Shown here piece after piece: positions 44,065-52,000 of a stretch of DNA of 64,000 bases. The first letter of the stretch is position 1. The number at the start of each line of letters is the position of its first letter. A model generated the notes under the pieces. The model did no database searches and was not told the origin of the DNA. It saw only the letters and a program-made list of their open reading frames with translations. The translations under genes and the position numbers were made by a program. This stretch comes from Arcicella aquatica (GTDB lineage Bacteria; Bacteroidota; Bacteroidia; Cytophagales; Spirosomataceae), in contig NZ_JAYFUL010000030.1 in assembly GCF_034928825.1 (NCBI RefSeq), positions 1-64,000 on the forward strand, given 5' to 3'.

Positions 44065-46032
44065 ATGTCAGAATATCAGGAACTAGAAGAAAACAGTAGA
44101 GCTAATTATGATGCCGATAACATTCAGGTGCTTGAAGGCCTTGAGGCAGTAAGAAAACGTCCATCCATGTACATTGGTGACACTGGATTTAAAGGTCTCC
44201 ACCACTTAATTTGGGAAGTTGTTGATAACTCGATAGATGAAGCCTTAGCAGGTCATTGCGATTCGATTAAAGTAACCATCAACACTGATAATTCTATCAC
44301 TGTTGAAGATAATGGTCGTGGTATTCCTACAGGAATGCACACTAAAGAGAAAAAATCTGCTTTAGAGGTTGTAATGACGGTTCTTCACGCAGGTGGTAAA
44401 TTTGATAAAGACACTTATAAAGTATCTGGTGGTTTACACGGTGTGGGGGTTTCATGTGTGAATGCTCTTTCAACAGATTTAAAAGTAACCGTAAATCGTG
44501 ACGGAAAAATCTTCCAACAAGAATATAAAATTGGTGTTCCGCAATACCCTGTAAAAGAAGTAGGTGAAACAGACCGTACAGGTACAACCGTTACATTCAA
44601 GCCTGATGCTAGTATTTTCACAGTAACTGAATATAAATACGAAACAGTAGCAGGTCGTTTGCGTGAATTGTCGTTCTTGAATGCAGGTATTCAAATTAGT
44701 TTGACCGACCTCCGTGATTTAGATGAAAATGGTACTCCTAAAGGCGATTTATTCTTCTCAGAAGGTGGTTTAAGTGAATTTGTATTGTATTTGGATGCAA
44801 GTCGTGATAAAATCATTGAAGCACCTATCTACATGGAGGGTGACAAAAATGGTGTTCCTGTGCAAGTAGCGATGATGTATAATACTTCATATACTGAAAA
44901 CGTAGTGTCGTATGTAAACAACATCAATACCATTGAAGGTGGTACGCACGTTGCAGGTTTTCGTGGTGCTTTAACACGTACGTTGAAAAACTATGCTGAC
45001 AAATCGGGTGCTTTGGATAAACTGAAAATTGATATTGTTGGTGATGACTTCCGTGAGGGTTTAACTGCCGTTATCTCTGTAAAAGTAGCAGAACCTCAGT
45101 TTGAAGGACAAACCAAAACCAAATTAGGGAATGGTGAGGTATCAGGAGCAGTTTCGGCGGCTATGTCTGATATGCTAGAGTCGTGGTTAGAAGAACACCC
45201 GAAAGAAGCTCGCCAGATTGTTGCTAAAGTTGTATTGGCAGCTCAGGCTCGTCACGCGGCTCGTAAGGCTCGTGAGATGGTTCAGCGTAAAACAGTATTA
45301 GGCGGAAACTCTTTGCCAGGTAAACTAGCTGACTGTTCTGACAATGACCCACACATTTGTGAATTGTATTTAGTAGAAGGGGACTCAGCAGGGGGTACAG
45401 CTAAACAAGGTCGTAACCGTGCATTTCAAGCTATTTTACCATTGAGAGGTAAAATCTTGAACGTAGAAAAAGCCCAAGAATATAAGATTTACGAAAGTGA
45501 AGAAATCAAAAATATGATTACGGCTTTGGGTGTAAGTTTTGGTAGAGATGGCGACGAAAGAGCCTTGAATACTGAAAAGTTACGTTACCATAAAGTAATC
45601 ATCATGACGGATGCCGATGTCGATGGTTCTCACATCAGAACCTTGATTTTGACTTTCTTCTTCCGTTATATGAAAGATTTACTTGATAAAGGCTATATCT
45701 ATATCGCACAACCACCATTGTACCAAGTGAAGAAAGGACAGCAAATGGAATATTGCTGGACAGAAACACAACGAGAGCAGGCTATCAAACGCATTGCGGG
45801 TAATGGTAAAGAAGATTCAGTAGGAGTACAACGTTACAAAGGTCTTGGAGAGATGAATGCTGAACAATTATGGGAAACTACGATGAATCCAGATACACGT
45901 ACTTTGAAACAAGTAACGATAGAATCGGCTGTTGAAGCCGACCATTTATTCTCGATGTTGATGGGTGATGAAGTACCACCACGTCGTGAGTTTATTGAGA
46001 AAAATGCGAAATATGCGAAGATTGACGTGTAG
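44065..46032 (+). CDS. gyrB: DNA gyrase subunit B
   Basis: The 655-residue type II topoisomerase subunit has the GHKL ATPase domain ('VLEGLEAVRKRPSMYIGDTGFKGLHHLIWEVVDNSIDEA', 'VEDNGRGIPTG', 'GLHGVGVSCVNALS') and the transducer ('SYVNNINTIEGGTHVAGF'). The TOPRIM domain carries 'LVEGDSAGGTAKQGRNR' and 'IMTDADVDGSHIRTLILTFF', and the C-terminus 'QRYKGLGEMNAEQLWETTMNP'. The absence of a large TOPRIM insertion and the overall length fit Bacteroidota GyrB rather than ParE, although ParE is the main alternative. It supercoils DNA together with GyrA, which is not in the window. Confidence 0.94.
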   Translation: MSEYQELEENSRANYDADNIQVLEGLEAVRKRPSMYIGDTGFKGLHHLIWEVVDNSIDEALAGHCDSIKVTINTDNSITVEDNGRGIPTGMHTKEKKSALEVVMTVLHAGGKFDKDTYKVSGGLHGVGVSCVNALSTDLKVTVNRDGKIFQQEYKIGVPQYPVKEVGETDRTGTTVTFKPDASIFTVTEYKYETVAGRLRELSFLNAGIQISLTDLRDLDENGTPKGDLFFSEGGLSEFVLYLDASRDKIIEAPIYMEGDKNGVPVQVAMMYNTSYTENVVSYVNNINTIEGGTHVAGFRGALTRTLKNYADKSGALDKLKIDIVGDDFREGLTAVISVKVAEPQFEGQTKTKLGNGEVSGAVSAAMSDMLESWLEEHPKEARQIVAKVVLAAQARHAARKAREMVQRKTVLGGNSLPGKLADCSDNDPHICELYLVEGDSAGGTAKQGRNRAFQAILPLRGKILNVEKAQEYKIYESEEIKNMITALGVSFGRDGDERALNTEKLRYHKVIIMTDADVDGSHIRTLILTFFFRYMKDLLDKGYIYIAQPPLYQVKKGQQMEYCWTETQREQAIKRIAGNGKEDSVGVQRYKGLGEMNAEQLWETTMNPDTRTLKQVTIESAVEADHLFSMLMGDEVPPRREFIEKNAKYAKIDV

Positions 46033-46057
46033 TTAATTTTTGGTGATATAAATATAT

Positions 46058-46099
46058 AAACGAGCTCCAGACTATTTAAAATGTATCTGGAGCTCGTTT
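46058..46099 (+). terminator. Terminator after gyrB
   Basis: The 14-bp stem AAACGAGCTCCAGA/TCTGGAGCTCGTTT with a 14-base loop lies 26 bases after the stop, followed by a T-rich stretch. Confidence 0.9.
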
Positions 46100-46173
46100 G
46101 TTTTGGATAAATATAGGTGTTAAATTGCTATAATAAAAAACTGTGATTTTTTAAATTTAAACTACATCGAGCA

Positions 46174-47514
46174 ATGTTAAACCACAAAGCCTTTTTATTA
46201 ACTCCATTTTTCTTTTTTTTAATTACTCAATATATCCATAGCCAAACCGTAAAAAAAATTTTCTTACAAAAACAAATAGGTGTTGGCCCATTTTATAATT
46301 CAACTACCTTTTTAAACCTACGCCCTGATTCTTTATATAGATTTCCTGATATGAACATAAGCAAGTCAATTGTAAAAAGAGCCTATTTTCAAAAAGAAAA
46401 ACAATTGTATGAAGAATATCTAAAGGGTGGAGTGTCAGAAGAAGAGTTTGAAGGAAAATTGAAAATATATAAAATACTGCCTTTAATTGTATCTAAACCA
46501 CGCAAAACTGCTTATTATGTAGATTTTTTTATTGGAGAAATTAATAAGAATAAGCGTGTAATAATTGCAGATATTAATAGGAATAGTGATTTTAGGGATG
46601 ATACTCCATATTACATTGAAGGAGATTTTAGCCTTAAAAGCAAAGATATTAAAGATGAAAAAATACTGAAACAACTACCTGTAATTGCGGTGAAATATGA
46701 ATTTGATAATGGACAGAAAACTCAATGGATTAAAACCATCGTAAAACTAAATCCTTTTAAGACAGGAGCAACTTATGGAAACCCTATTGAGGATGATTTG
46801 TACTTAATGATTGAACATTTTTATTTTAATAAAGGTAGCTTTAAAGTAAATGGGGAGGAGTATGTAGTTGTTAGCTCTAACACTTCAATATCTGCTGAAT
46901 TTAATGAGAGCAAGACATCTCTATTTTTCTTTAAAAAGGAAGACTATAAGCAAACATTAAAACCTAATGTAAATCTAATTTCATTTAAGGCTTACGATTC
47001 ACTAAGACTTGGAAATGTAAACTTTTATATATCTAAAATATCGTTAGCTGGCGACACACTGTACATGAGGAGTACTATAAAGTCTAAACACATTATTGGT
47101 ATTCAAGTTGGGAACTATATTACTAATAGCTTGTATTTTGATAATATTGAAAAAGATAAATATCTACTCATAGATTTTTGGGGTACATGGTGTGCTCCAT
47201 GTATCGAAAATTTACCAGAATTAAAAAAAATATATGAAAAATTAGACAAAACTAAAATTCAATTACTGAGTATTGCTTCTGATAGTGATTCTTTGGGTGT
47301 TAACAAAATCATAAAAAAGTATGATATGTCTTGGTTAAATAAATCAGAAAATTATCAAGATAATGGGTTTGTGAAAAAATTAAGAGTAAATACTTTTCCT
47401 AGTATTATTTTAGCCTCGCCAACTGGACAAATATTAGAAAGAAAGATAGGTAGTAAAACAATGATATTTGAGCTTAACAAAAAGCTGGAAGAATTAAGGC
47501 TTTTTAATAAATAG
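46174..47514 (+). CDS. Secreted TlpA-like thioredoxin-family protein
   Basis: The 446-residue protein has a Sec signal (hydrophobic N-terminus ending 'YIHSQ'). An N-terminal region of about 290 residues has no recognised domain, beyond beta-strands and 'VIIADINRNSDFRDDTPYYI', which resembles an EF-hand-like Asp loop. The C-terminal ~130 residues form a thioredoxin-fold TlpA/ResA domain with the redox pair in 'DFWGTWCAPCIENLPELK' (C340 and C343) and cis-Pro in 'NTFPSIIL'. It should reduce or isomerise disulfides in the periplasm or at the cell surface. Such AhpC/TSA-like proteins are abundant in Bacteroidota. It stands alone here. Confidence 0.8.
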   Translation: MLNHKAFLLTPFFFFLITQYIHSQTVKKIFLQKQIGVGPFYNSTTFLNLRPDSLYRFPDMNISKSIVKRAYFQKEKQLYEEYLKGGVSEEEFEGKLKIYKILPLIVSKPRKTAYYVDFFIGEINKNKRVIIADINRNSDFRDDTPYYIEGDFSLKSKDIKDEKILKQLPVIAVKYEFDNGQKTQWIKTIVKLNPFKTGATYGNPIEDDLYLMIEHFYFNKGSFKVNGEEYVVVSSNTSISAEFNESKTSLFFFKKEDYKQTLKPNVNLISFKAYDSLRLGNVNFYISKISLAGDTLYMRSTIKSKHIIGIQVGNYITNSLYFDNIEKDKYLLIDFWGTWCAPCIENLPELKKIYEKLDKTKIQLLSIASDSDSLGVNKIIKKYDMSWLNKSENYQDNGFVKKLRVNTFPSIILASPTGQILERKIGSKTMIFELNKKLEELRLFNK

Positions 47515-47539
47515 GACTCATAGATTCTACCTGTCAACC

Positions 47540-48613
47540 CTAAAACATTCCTAACTGTTCATTACTCCCTAATTTCCCAGTATAGTAATCGTTTACATCT
47601 TTATATTCATCTGGAAGGTTCTTGCGGGTACAAGAGATATTAAAATGTGTAAAAATCTTCTCTAGTTCCTCCGCTGCTTTATGTCCAGCCTTGTCGTTAT
47701 CTAAATAAAAAACCACATTGACTCTTTTAAATAATTTAGCCCATTCTTTTTTGAAGATATTGGCTGTTCCTAAACTAACCGCCGTTTTACCTTCCTGAAC
47801 TAAACGCATACAGTCGAAAGCCCCTTCGGTAACATATACGGTTTCTCCAGTTCTAGTCTTCTTTAAAACATCGGCATTAAATAGTGTTAAAGGCTTGTTA
47901 TTCAAGAAACAATAGCGATTTGTACCATCGATAGGTTTATTAATCACACGGCCTTGTAAATAAACAATTCGACCTTCGCGATAATAAGGGATGATTAATG
48001 AATGAGCGTAAAAAATGAGGTTGTTTTTGGTATTATATAGCCCTGATTCTTGTAAGTCGAGGGTTGCGAAATGTTGTTTTAAATACCAAGTTACTTCGGT
48101 ATAATCTTTAATGACAAACAAGTTAAAATCTTTAATGGTCTTATCAGTAAAGCCACGCTGTTTTAAATATGCAAGGGCCGATTGAGATAATTCGTTTGAT
48201 TTTTGTTGCAAACAAAAATTACGAAAGGCTTCATAAATCTGAGAATGTATTTCTTCGGTTGGCTTTTCTTTTTCTTGTACTCGTCTGATGGCTGCTACAT
48301 CAAACAAATTACTAGTGGGTAACTTTTTCTTAGTGTACGTCGGATGCTTTTCAAAACCTGGGATATATTCTACTGCCATTTCCTGAATGGTAGCTTTTAT
48401 ATCCATCTTTTTGATTTCTGAATATAAACTAATGCTGTTACCAGTTTTGGCACAACCAAAACAATAAAAGCTATTGGTATGTGGATATAGCACCAGCGAT
48501 GGCGTATCGTCTTCATGAAATGGGCAAATCATCCGCTGTCGCTTAACGTCAAGTCCCAAATCTTCTGCTATTTGTAGAATAGATACTTGGTTGAGCTCGT
48601 CTAAAATGTTCAT
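47540..48613 (-). CDS. Short CHC2 zinc finger / TOPRIM primase-like protein
   Basis: The protein of about 357 residues has an N-terminal CHC2 zinc-ribbon of DnaG primases ('ICPFHEDDTPSLVLYPHTNSFYCFGCAKTGN'; ligands C, H, C, C) and a central primase-like region ('YLKQRGFTDKTIKDFNLF'). A TOPRIM segment follows with 'VTEGAFDCMRLVQEG' (catalytic Glu) and 'VVFYLDNDKAGHKAAEEL' (DxD). It stops soon after, so it lacks the helicase-binding domain of chromosomal DnaG (about 600 residues). This is the size of primases on phages, plasmids and integrated elements. The frame can be extended to a TTG at 48652, but that crosses the atp terminator, so the ATG at 48613 is used. Confidence 0.8.
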   Translation of the reverse strand: MNILDELNQVSILQIAEDLGLDVKRQRMICPFHEDDTPSLVLYPHTNSFYCFGCAKTGNSISLYSEIKKMDIKATIQEMAVEYIPGFEKHPTYTKKKLPTSNLFDVAAIRRVQEKEKPTEEIHSQIYEAFRNFCLQQKSNELSQSALAYLKQRGFTDKTIKDFNLFVIKDYTEVTWYLKQHFATLDLQESGLYNTKNNLIFYAHSLIIPYYREGRIVYLQGRVINKPIDGTNRYCFLNNKPLTLFNADVLKKTRTGETVYVTEGAFDCMRLVQEGKTAVSLGTANIFKKEWAKLFKRVNVVFYLDNDKAGHKAAEELEKIFTHFNISCTRKNLPDEYKDVNDYYTGKLGSNEQLGMF

Positions 48614-48638
48614 GAGGAATATGATATATTTTTTTAAA

Positions 48639-48680
48639 CAAAAAACCCGCAAGAATAAGTTCTAACGGGTTATTAGTTAA
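48639..48680 (-). terminator. Terminator of the ATP synthase gene cluster
   Basis: On the minus strand AACCCGTTAGAA folds against TTCTTGCGGGTT and is followed by a T-run, about 20 bases after the atpH stop. Confidence 0.8.
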
Positions 48681-48698
48681 TATATTTATCAATGACGA

Positions 48699-49238
48699 TT
48701 AGTTATTACTAAATCTCATTTTCAATTCATTAAGTTTTGCTTTTACAGAAGTATCAATCTGACGATCGTTTACTTGAAGGATATATCCACCAATTAAATC
48801 TTCTTCAATTTTCTCAATGATTTCTACATCTTTTCCAGTTGTAGTAGCAACAATTTGCTGAAATTCAGCTTTTTGTGCAGCTGTTAGTGGAGTAGCTGTA
48901 GTAACATAAGCCTTCTGAATACCTTTGTATAATTCATATTGAACAAGGTAATCTTCAGCAATTAGTTTTAATACTGATTCACGATTTTTTTGAGTAATGA
49001 TTTCAAAAATAGACATCGTTGAATCATCTACTTTGCCTTTGAAAATTTTTCTAAGTATCGTCAATTTATGATAGTGAGATACGATAGGGTTTTTCAACAG
49101 TAAGTAAAACTGATGGTTTTCGTCGCAGACTTGGTTGAAGAGTTTCATGTCTTCATATACCTGAGCTTCAACGTTTTTTTCTATCGCCAAACCAAGTAAC
49201 GATTTGGCATATCTGAATGCAACGGTTTGCTGGGACAT
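48699..49238 (-). CDS. atpH: ATP synthase F1 delta subunit
   Basis: The 179-residue OSCP/delta subunit links F1 to the peripheral stalk. It has the N-terminal helix 'AFRYAKSLLGLAIEKN', 'LLLKNPIVSHYHKLTILRKIF', and the C-terminal 'IEEDLIGGYILQVNDRQIDTSVKAKLNELK', the typical signature. It follows atpF by 82 bp and is the last gene before a terminator; atpA and atpG, which usually follow, are absent here. Confidence 0.95.
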   Translation of the reverse strand: MSQQTVAFRYAKSLLGLAIEKNVEAQVYEDMKLFNQVCDENHQFYLLLKNPIVSHYHKLTILRKIFKGKVDDSTMSIFEIITQKNRESVLKLIAEDYLVQYELYKGIQKAYVTTATPLTAAQKAEFQQIVATTTGKDVEIIEKIEEDLIGGYILQVNDRQIDTSVKAKLNELKMRFSNN

Positions 49239-49320
49239 TTTAATTTTGGATTTTTGATGTTGAATTTAGATAATAAGTATCCTCATTCTTTATTCAAATC
49301 GTAATATCAGCTAATCGATA

Positions 49321-49815
49321 TTAGTTTAATTTAGCATCAGCTAACAAAGTATTTACCAAAGCTTCTTGAGCACCACGGTCAGCTAACTGAGTACGTAATA
49401 CTTTTTCTGCAATTTCAAGTGATAAAGTAGCAGCCTCTTTTCTTAATGAAGCCACAGCACTTACTTTCTCTTGGTTGAAGGCAGCACGAGCTTTCTCGAT
49501 TTCTTCTGCACCAGCTTTCTGAGCTTCAGCTCTTGCTTGTACAATCATTGCTTCGCTAGCATCTTTTGCTTCTTTTAAAACTCTGTCACGCTCAGCACGT
49601 GCTTCTGCGATTAGTTTTTCGTTACCAGCTTTCAATTCCGCCATTTCTTGACGAGTTTTTGCTGCTAAAGAAAGAGCATCTTCAATTGATTGTTCTCTTT
49701 CTTGTAAAGATGCTATGATTGGTTTCCAAGCAAATTTTGATAACAAGAAATACAAAAGACCAAAAATTACTAATTGCCAAACTATTAGACCAAGACCAGG
49801 GGTAATTAAATCCAT
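49321..49815 (-). CDS. atpF: ATP synthase FO b subunit
   Basis: The 164-residue subunit has one N-terminal membrane helix ('GLGLIVWQLVIFGLLYFLLSKFAW') and a long helical, Ala/Glu/Arg/Lys-rich stalk ('ALSLAAKTRQEMAELKAGNEKLIAEARAERD'), ending with the conserved 'LSLEIAEKVL'. It forms the peripheral stalk dimer with delta. The 226-bp gap to atpE is the longest in the cluster. Confidence 0.95.
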   Translation of the reverse strand: MDLITPGLGLIVWQLVIFGLLYFLLSKFAWKPIIASLQEREQSIEDALSLAAKTRQEMAELKAGNEKLIAEARAERDRVLKEAKDASEAMIVQARAEAQKAGAEEIEKARAAFNQEKVSAVASLRKEAATLSLEIAEKVLRTQLADRGAQEALVNTLLADAKLN

Positions 49816-50041
49816 CGTTGTCTGTGATTTTGTATGTGAAAATTTCTATGAATGCTTTCTAAAAACGTAAACTAACTTTCTGACTTAGAGAATGTATAGT
49901 ACACATTTGATATTTTTTAAGATGAAAATCAGCAATAGCCTAATGCTTTTCTTGCTGATTTTCAAATGTTGCTTTTGAATAGGATTCAATTACCAAAAAA
50001 CTAATTTTTTCAGATATGAACGCTAATCAGTTGGTTTTGAA

Positions 50042-50287
50042 TTACTTCAACGTTACCAACAAACAGATTACCGCTGCGAAAAGAGCTACGGCTTCAACGA
50101 ATGCTGCAACGATCAACATAGCACCTTGGATTTTTCCAGAAGCTTCAGGTTGACGAGCGATAGCTTCCATTGCAGAACCACCGATACGACCAATACCTAA
50201 ACCAGCACCGATAGCTGCAACACCAGCACCTAAACCAGCAAGACCTAAACCTAAAGAAACTTCTCCTAAGATTGACAAAAGTGACAT
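50042..50287 (-). CDS. atpE: ATP synthase FO c subunit
   Basis: The 81-residue hairpin of two membrane helices forms the rotor ring. It carries the Gly-rich first helix ('GLGLAGLGAGVAAIGAGLGIGRIGG'), the polar loop 'EAIARQPEA', and the ion-binding carboxylate E65 in 'FVEAVALFAAVI'. The sequence near E65 lacks the usual sodium-type ligand set, so proton coupling is likely. Confidence 0.95.
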   Translation of the reverse strand: MSLLSILGEVSLGLGLAGLGAGVAAIGAGLGIGRIGGSAMEAIARQPEASGKIQGAMLIVAAFVEAVALFAAVICLLVTLK

Positions 50288-50339
50288 AATTGTAATTGTT
50301 TATTTGTTAAATTAATTTGAAAAACGTTTTGAATAAATA

Positions 50340-51419
50340 TTAATGATGGTGCTCTTCAACGGCTGAACCAATGTAAGTTGATGTCAACATGGTGAAGATA
50401 TATGCTTGTAATAAAGCTACCAATAATTCGATAAGGTTCATGAAAATAGAGAAACCAACGATGATTGGGCTAATTGCGATACTTTCAAAGATAAAAATTA
50501 ATGAAATTAAGCTCAATAAAATGATGTGTCCCGCACTGATGTTAGCAAAAAGACGAACCATTAAAGAGAAAGGTTTCATGAACAAACCGATAACTTCTAC
50601 GGGTGTTAATAAAATTAATAACCATTTCGGTACGCCCGGCATAGCAAAGATGTGTCCCCAATAAGTACTTCTTCCGTTAAGGTTAGTTACAAAGAAAGCA
50701 ATTACTGCTAAAACTAACGTTACTGCGATATTACCTGTTAAGTTAGCGCCACCTGGTAATAATCCTAAAAGGTTATTAATCCAGATAAAGAAAAACAATG
50801 TTAGTAAGTATGGCGTAAAGCGTCTGTAATGTTTTTCGCCAATGTTATTTTTTGCGATTTCGTCACGAACAAAAATGATGATTGGTTCTAATAACGACTG
50901 TAATCCTTTCGGAGCTTTTCCTTCACGCTCTTTGTATCCTTTTGCAACTGAGAAGAAAATAGTCAATAACAGCACAGCGCTTAATAACAAAGAAGCTACG
51001 TTTTTAGTGATTGAAAAATCATAAACCGCAGAACCATCTTCAGCAACAATATGGTGATGTTCTAATTTTAGTCCCTCATAGGAAACAGCTTCATGGTGTT
51101 CGTTTTTGAACTTACTTGAAGAGAATACTTTCAAGCCATCTTTAGTAAAAACGATACATGGCAAAGGAAGCGAAACGTGCGAATGTCCAATAGTAGCAAA
51201 GTGCCATTCGTGTTCGTCACCGATGTGCTCAAGGATAAGTTTACCTGGCTCGAATTTCGCTTCGCCATGGCTTTCTTCATGCTTGCCTTCTACGGCTTCT
51301 GTGCTAGTTTCAGTAGTAGGCGTAGCTGTTGTATCAGCACTATGCTCATGCTGAGCAAAAGTTACTGATGAGAACAAAAATAAAAAAGCTAAAATATTTG
51401 AAAAATACACTTTCTTCAT
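50340..51419 (-). CDS. atpB: ATP synthase FO a subunit with His-rich extension
   Basis: The protein of about 359 residues is longer than the usual 270 because of a Bacteroidota-type N-terminal extension. It has a signal-like hydrophobic start ('FLFLFSSVTFAQ') followed by about 120 His/Glu-rich residues ('HEHSADTT', 'HEESHGEAKFEPG', 'EHHHIVAEDG'). The membrane core contains the essential arginine in 'PFSLMVRLFANISAGHII' and ends with 'EEHHH'. The ATG at 51419 is used; the codon before it is GTG. It lies upstream of atpE by 52 bp. Confidence 0.95.
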   Translation of the reverse strand: MKKVYFSNILAFLFLFSSVTFAQHEHSADTTATPTTETSTEAVEGKHEESHGEAKFEPGKLILEHIGDEHEWHFATIGHSHVSLPLPCIVFTKDGLKVFSSSKFKNEHHEAVSYEGLKLEHHHIVAEDGSAVYDFSITKNVASLLLSAVLLLTIFFSVAKGYKEREGKAPKGLQSLLEPIIIFVRDEIAKNNIGEKHYRRFTPYLLTLFFFIWINNLLGLLPGGANLTGNIAVTLVLAVIAFFVTNLNGRSTYWGHIFAMPGVPKWLLILLTPVEVIGLFMKPFSLMVRLFANISAGHIILLSLISLIFIFESIAISPIIVGFSIFMNLIELLVALLQAYIFTMLTSTYIGSAVEEHHH

Positions 51420-51527
51420 CACGGCTTCTTGGAAGTATATGGTTGTTTTTTGAATATTCTTAATAATAATCTTTACTCTTGGTTGGTGATAATCAATACT
51501 TTATAAATAAAACTAATTGATTCACCT

Positions 51528-51887
51528 CTAAAAGTGTCGCAAGTTACGATACAATCCGTAAATTTCAAACCCTGTGTAACATAAATAGAGTACAAAAAAA
51601 TTGGTAATAAAGATATAGATGTCTTTTGTACCCATATAAGCAATTACGCCAACGAAAATCAGACTTAGTATTAACCTTGTTACAATACCACCTAAATAGA
51701 ATTGCACAAAGTGCTCGCGATTGTTAGCAAACCCCATTTGTGCCAACAGATGATTCAGGTAAGAAACCGCAAAAAAGAAAGCCAATATTATCCATTTATA
51801 AGAATGAAGATATTGGGAAAGTCCTATTTGTGGAGAAAAATAAAATACCAAACCCAAGACAATCGTTAGGATAATGATTCTAAGCAT
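51528..51887 (-). CDS. AtpI-like small membrane protein
   Basis: The protein of about 119 residues has four predicted transmembrane helices ('IIILTIVLGLVFYFS', 'WIILAFFFAVSYLNHLL', 'GGIVTRLILSLIFVGVIAYMG', 'IFITNFFVLYLCYTGFEIYGLY'). Position just upstream of atpB and topology suggest the AtpI/UncI-like slot of ATP synthase operons, but sequence identity to AtpI is not obvious, so the link is from context. The start is placed at the ATG at 51887; a longer frame adds 24 residues overlapping the upstream terminator region. Confidence 0.6.
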   Translation of the reverse strand: MLRIIILTIVLGLVFYFSPQIGLSQYLHSYKWIILAFFFAVSYLNHLLAQMGFANNREHFVQFYLGGIVTRLILSLIFVGVIAYMGTKDIYIFITNFFVLYLCYTGFEIYGLYRNLRHF

Positions 51888-51944
51888 AATCAATAATTTT
51901 TGCAAAGGTAGGCAAAGACTAACTTTCAGAAAAGGAGAATCATA

Positions 51945-51983
51945 AAAAAAGCTACTCAACGAAATACGTTAAGTAGCTTTTTT
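51945..51983. terminator. Terminator after the MG2/plug protein gene
   Basis: AAAAAAGCTACT-C-AACG pairs with CGTT-A-AGTAGCTTTTTT, with one mismatch, starting 18 bases after the stop of the minus-strand gene at 52001. The T-run is on the proper strand, so the ATP synthase genes need their own promoter. Confidence 0.85.
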
Positions 51984-52000
51984 ATTTTTTAAGCTAATCC

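Noticed and set aside
48614..48652. Longer N-terminus for the primase-like protein (TTG at 48652)
   Set aside because: The extra codons run through the atp terminator T-run; the ATG at 48613 starts the recognisable primase sequence.
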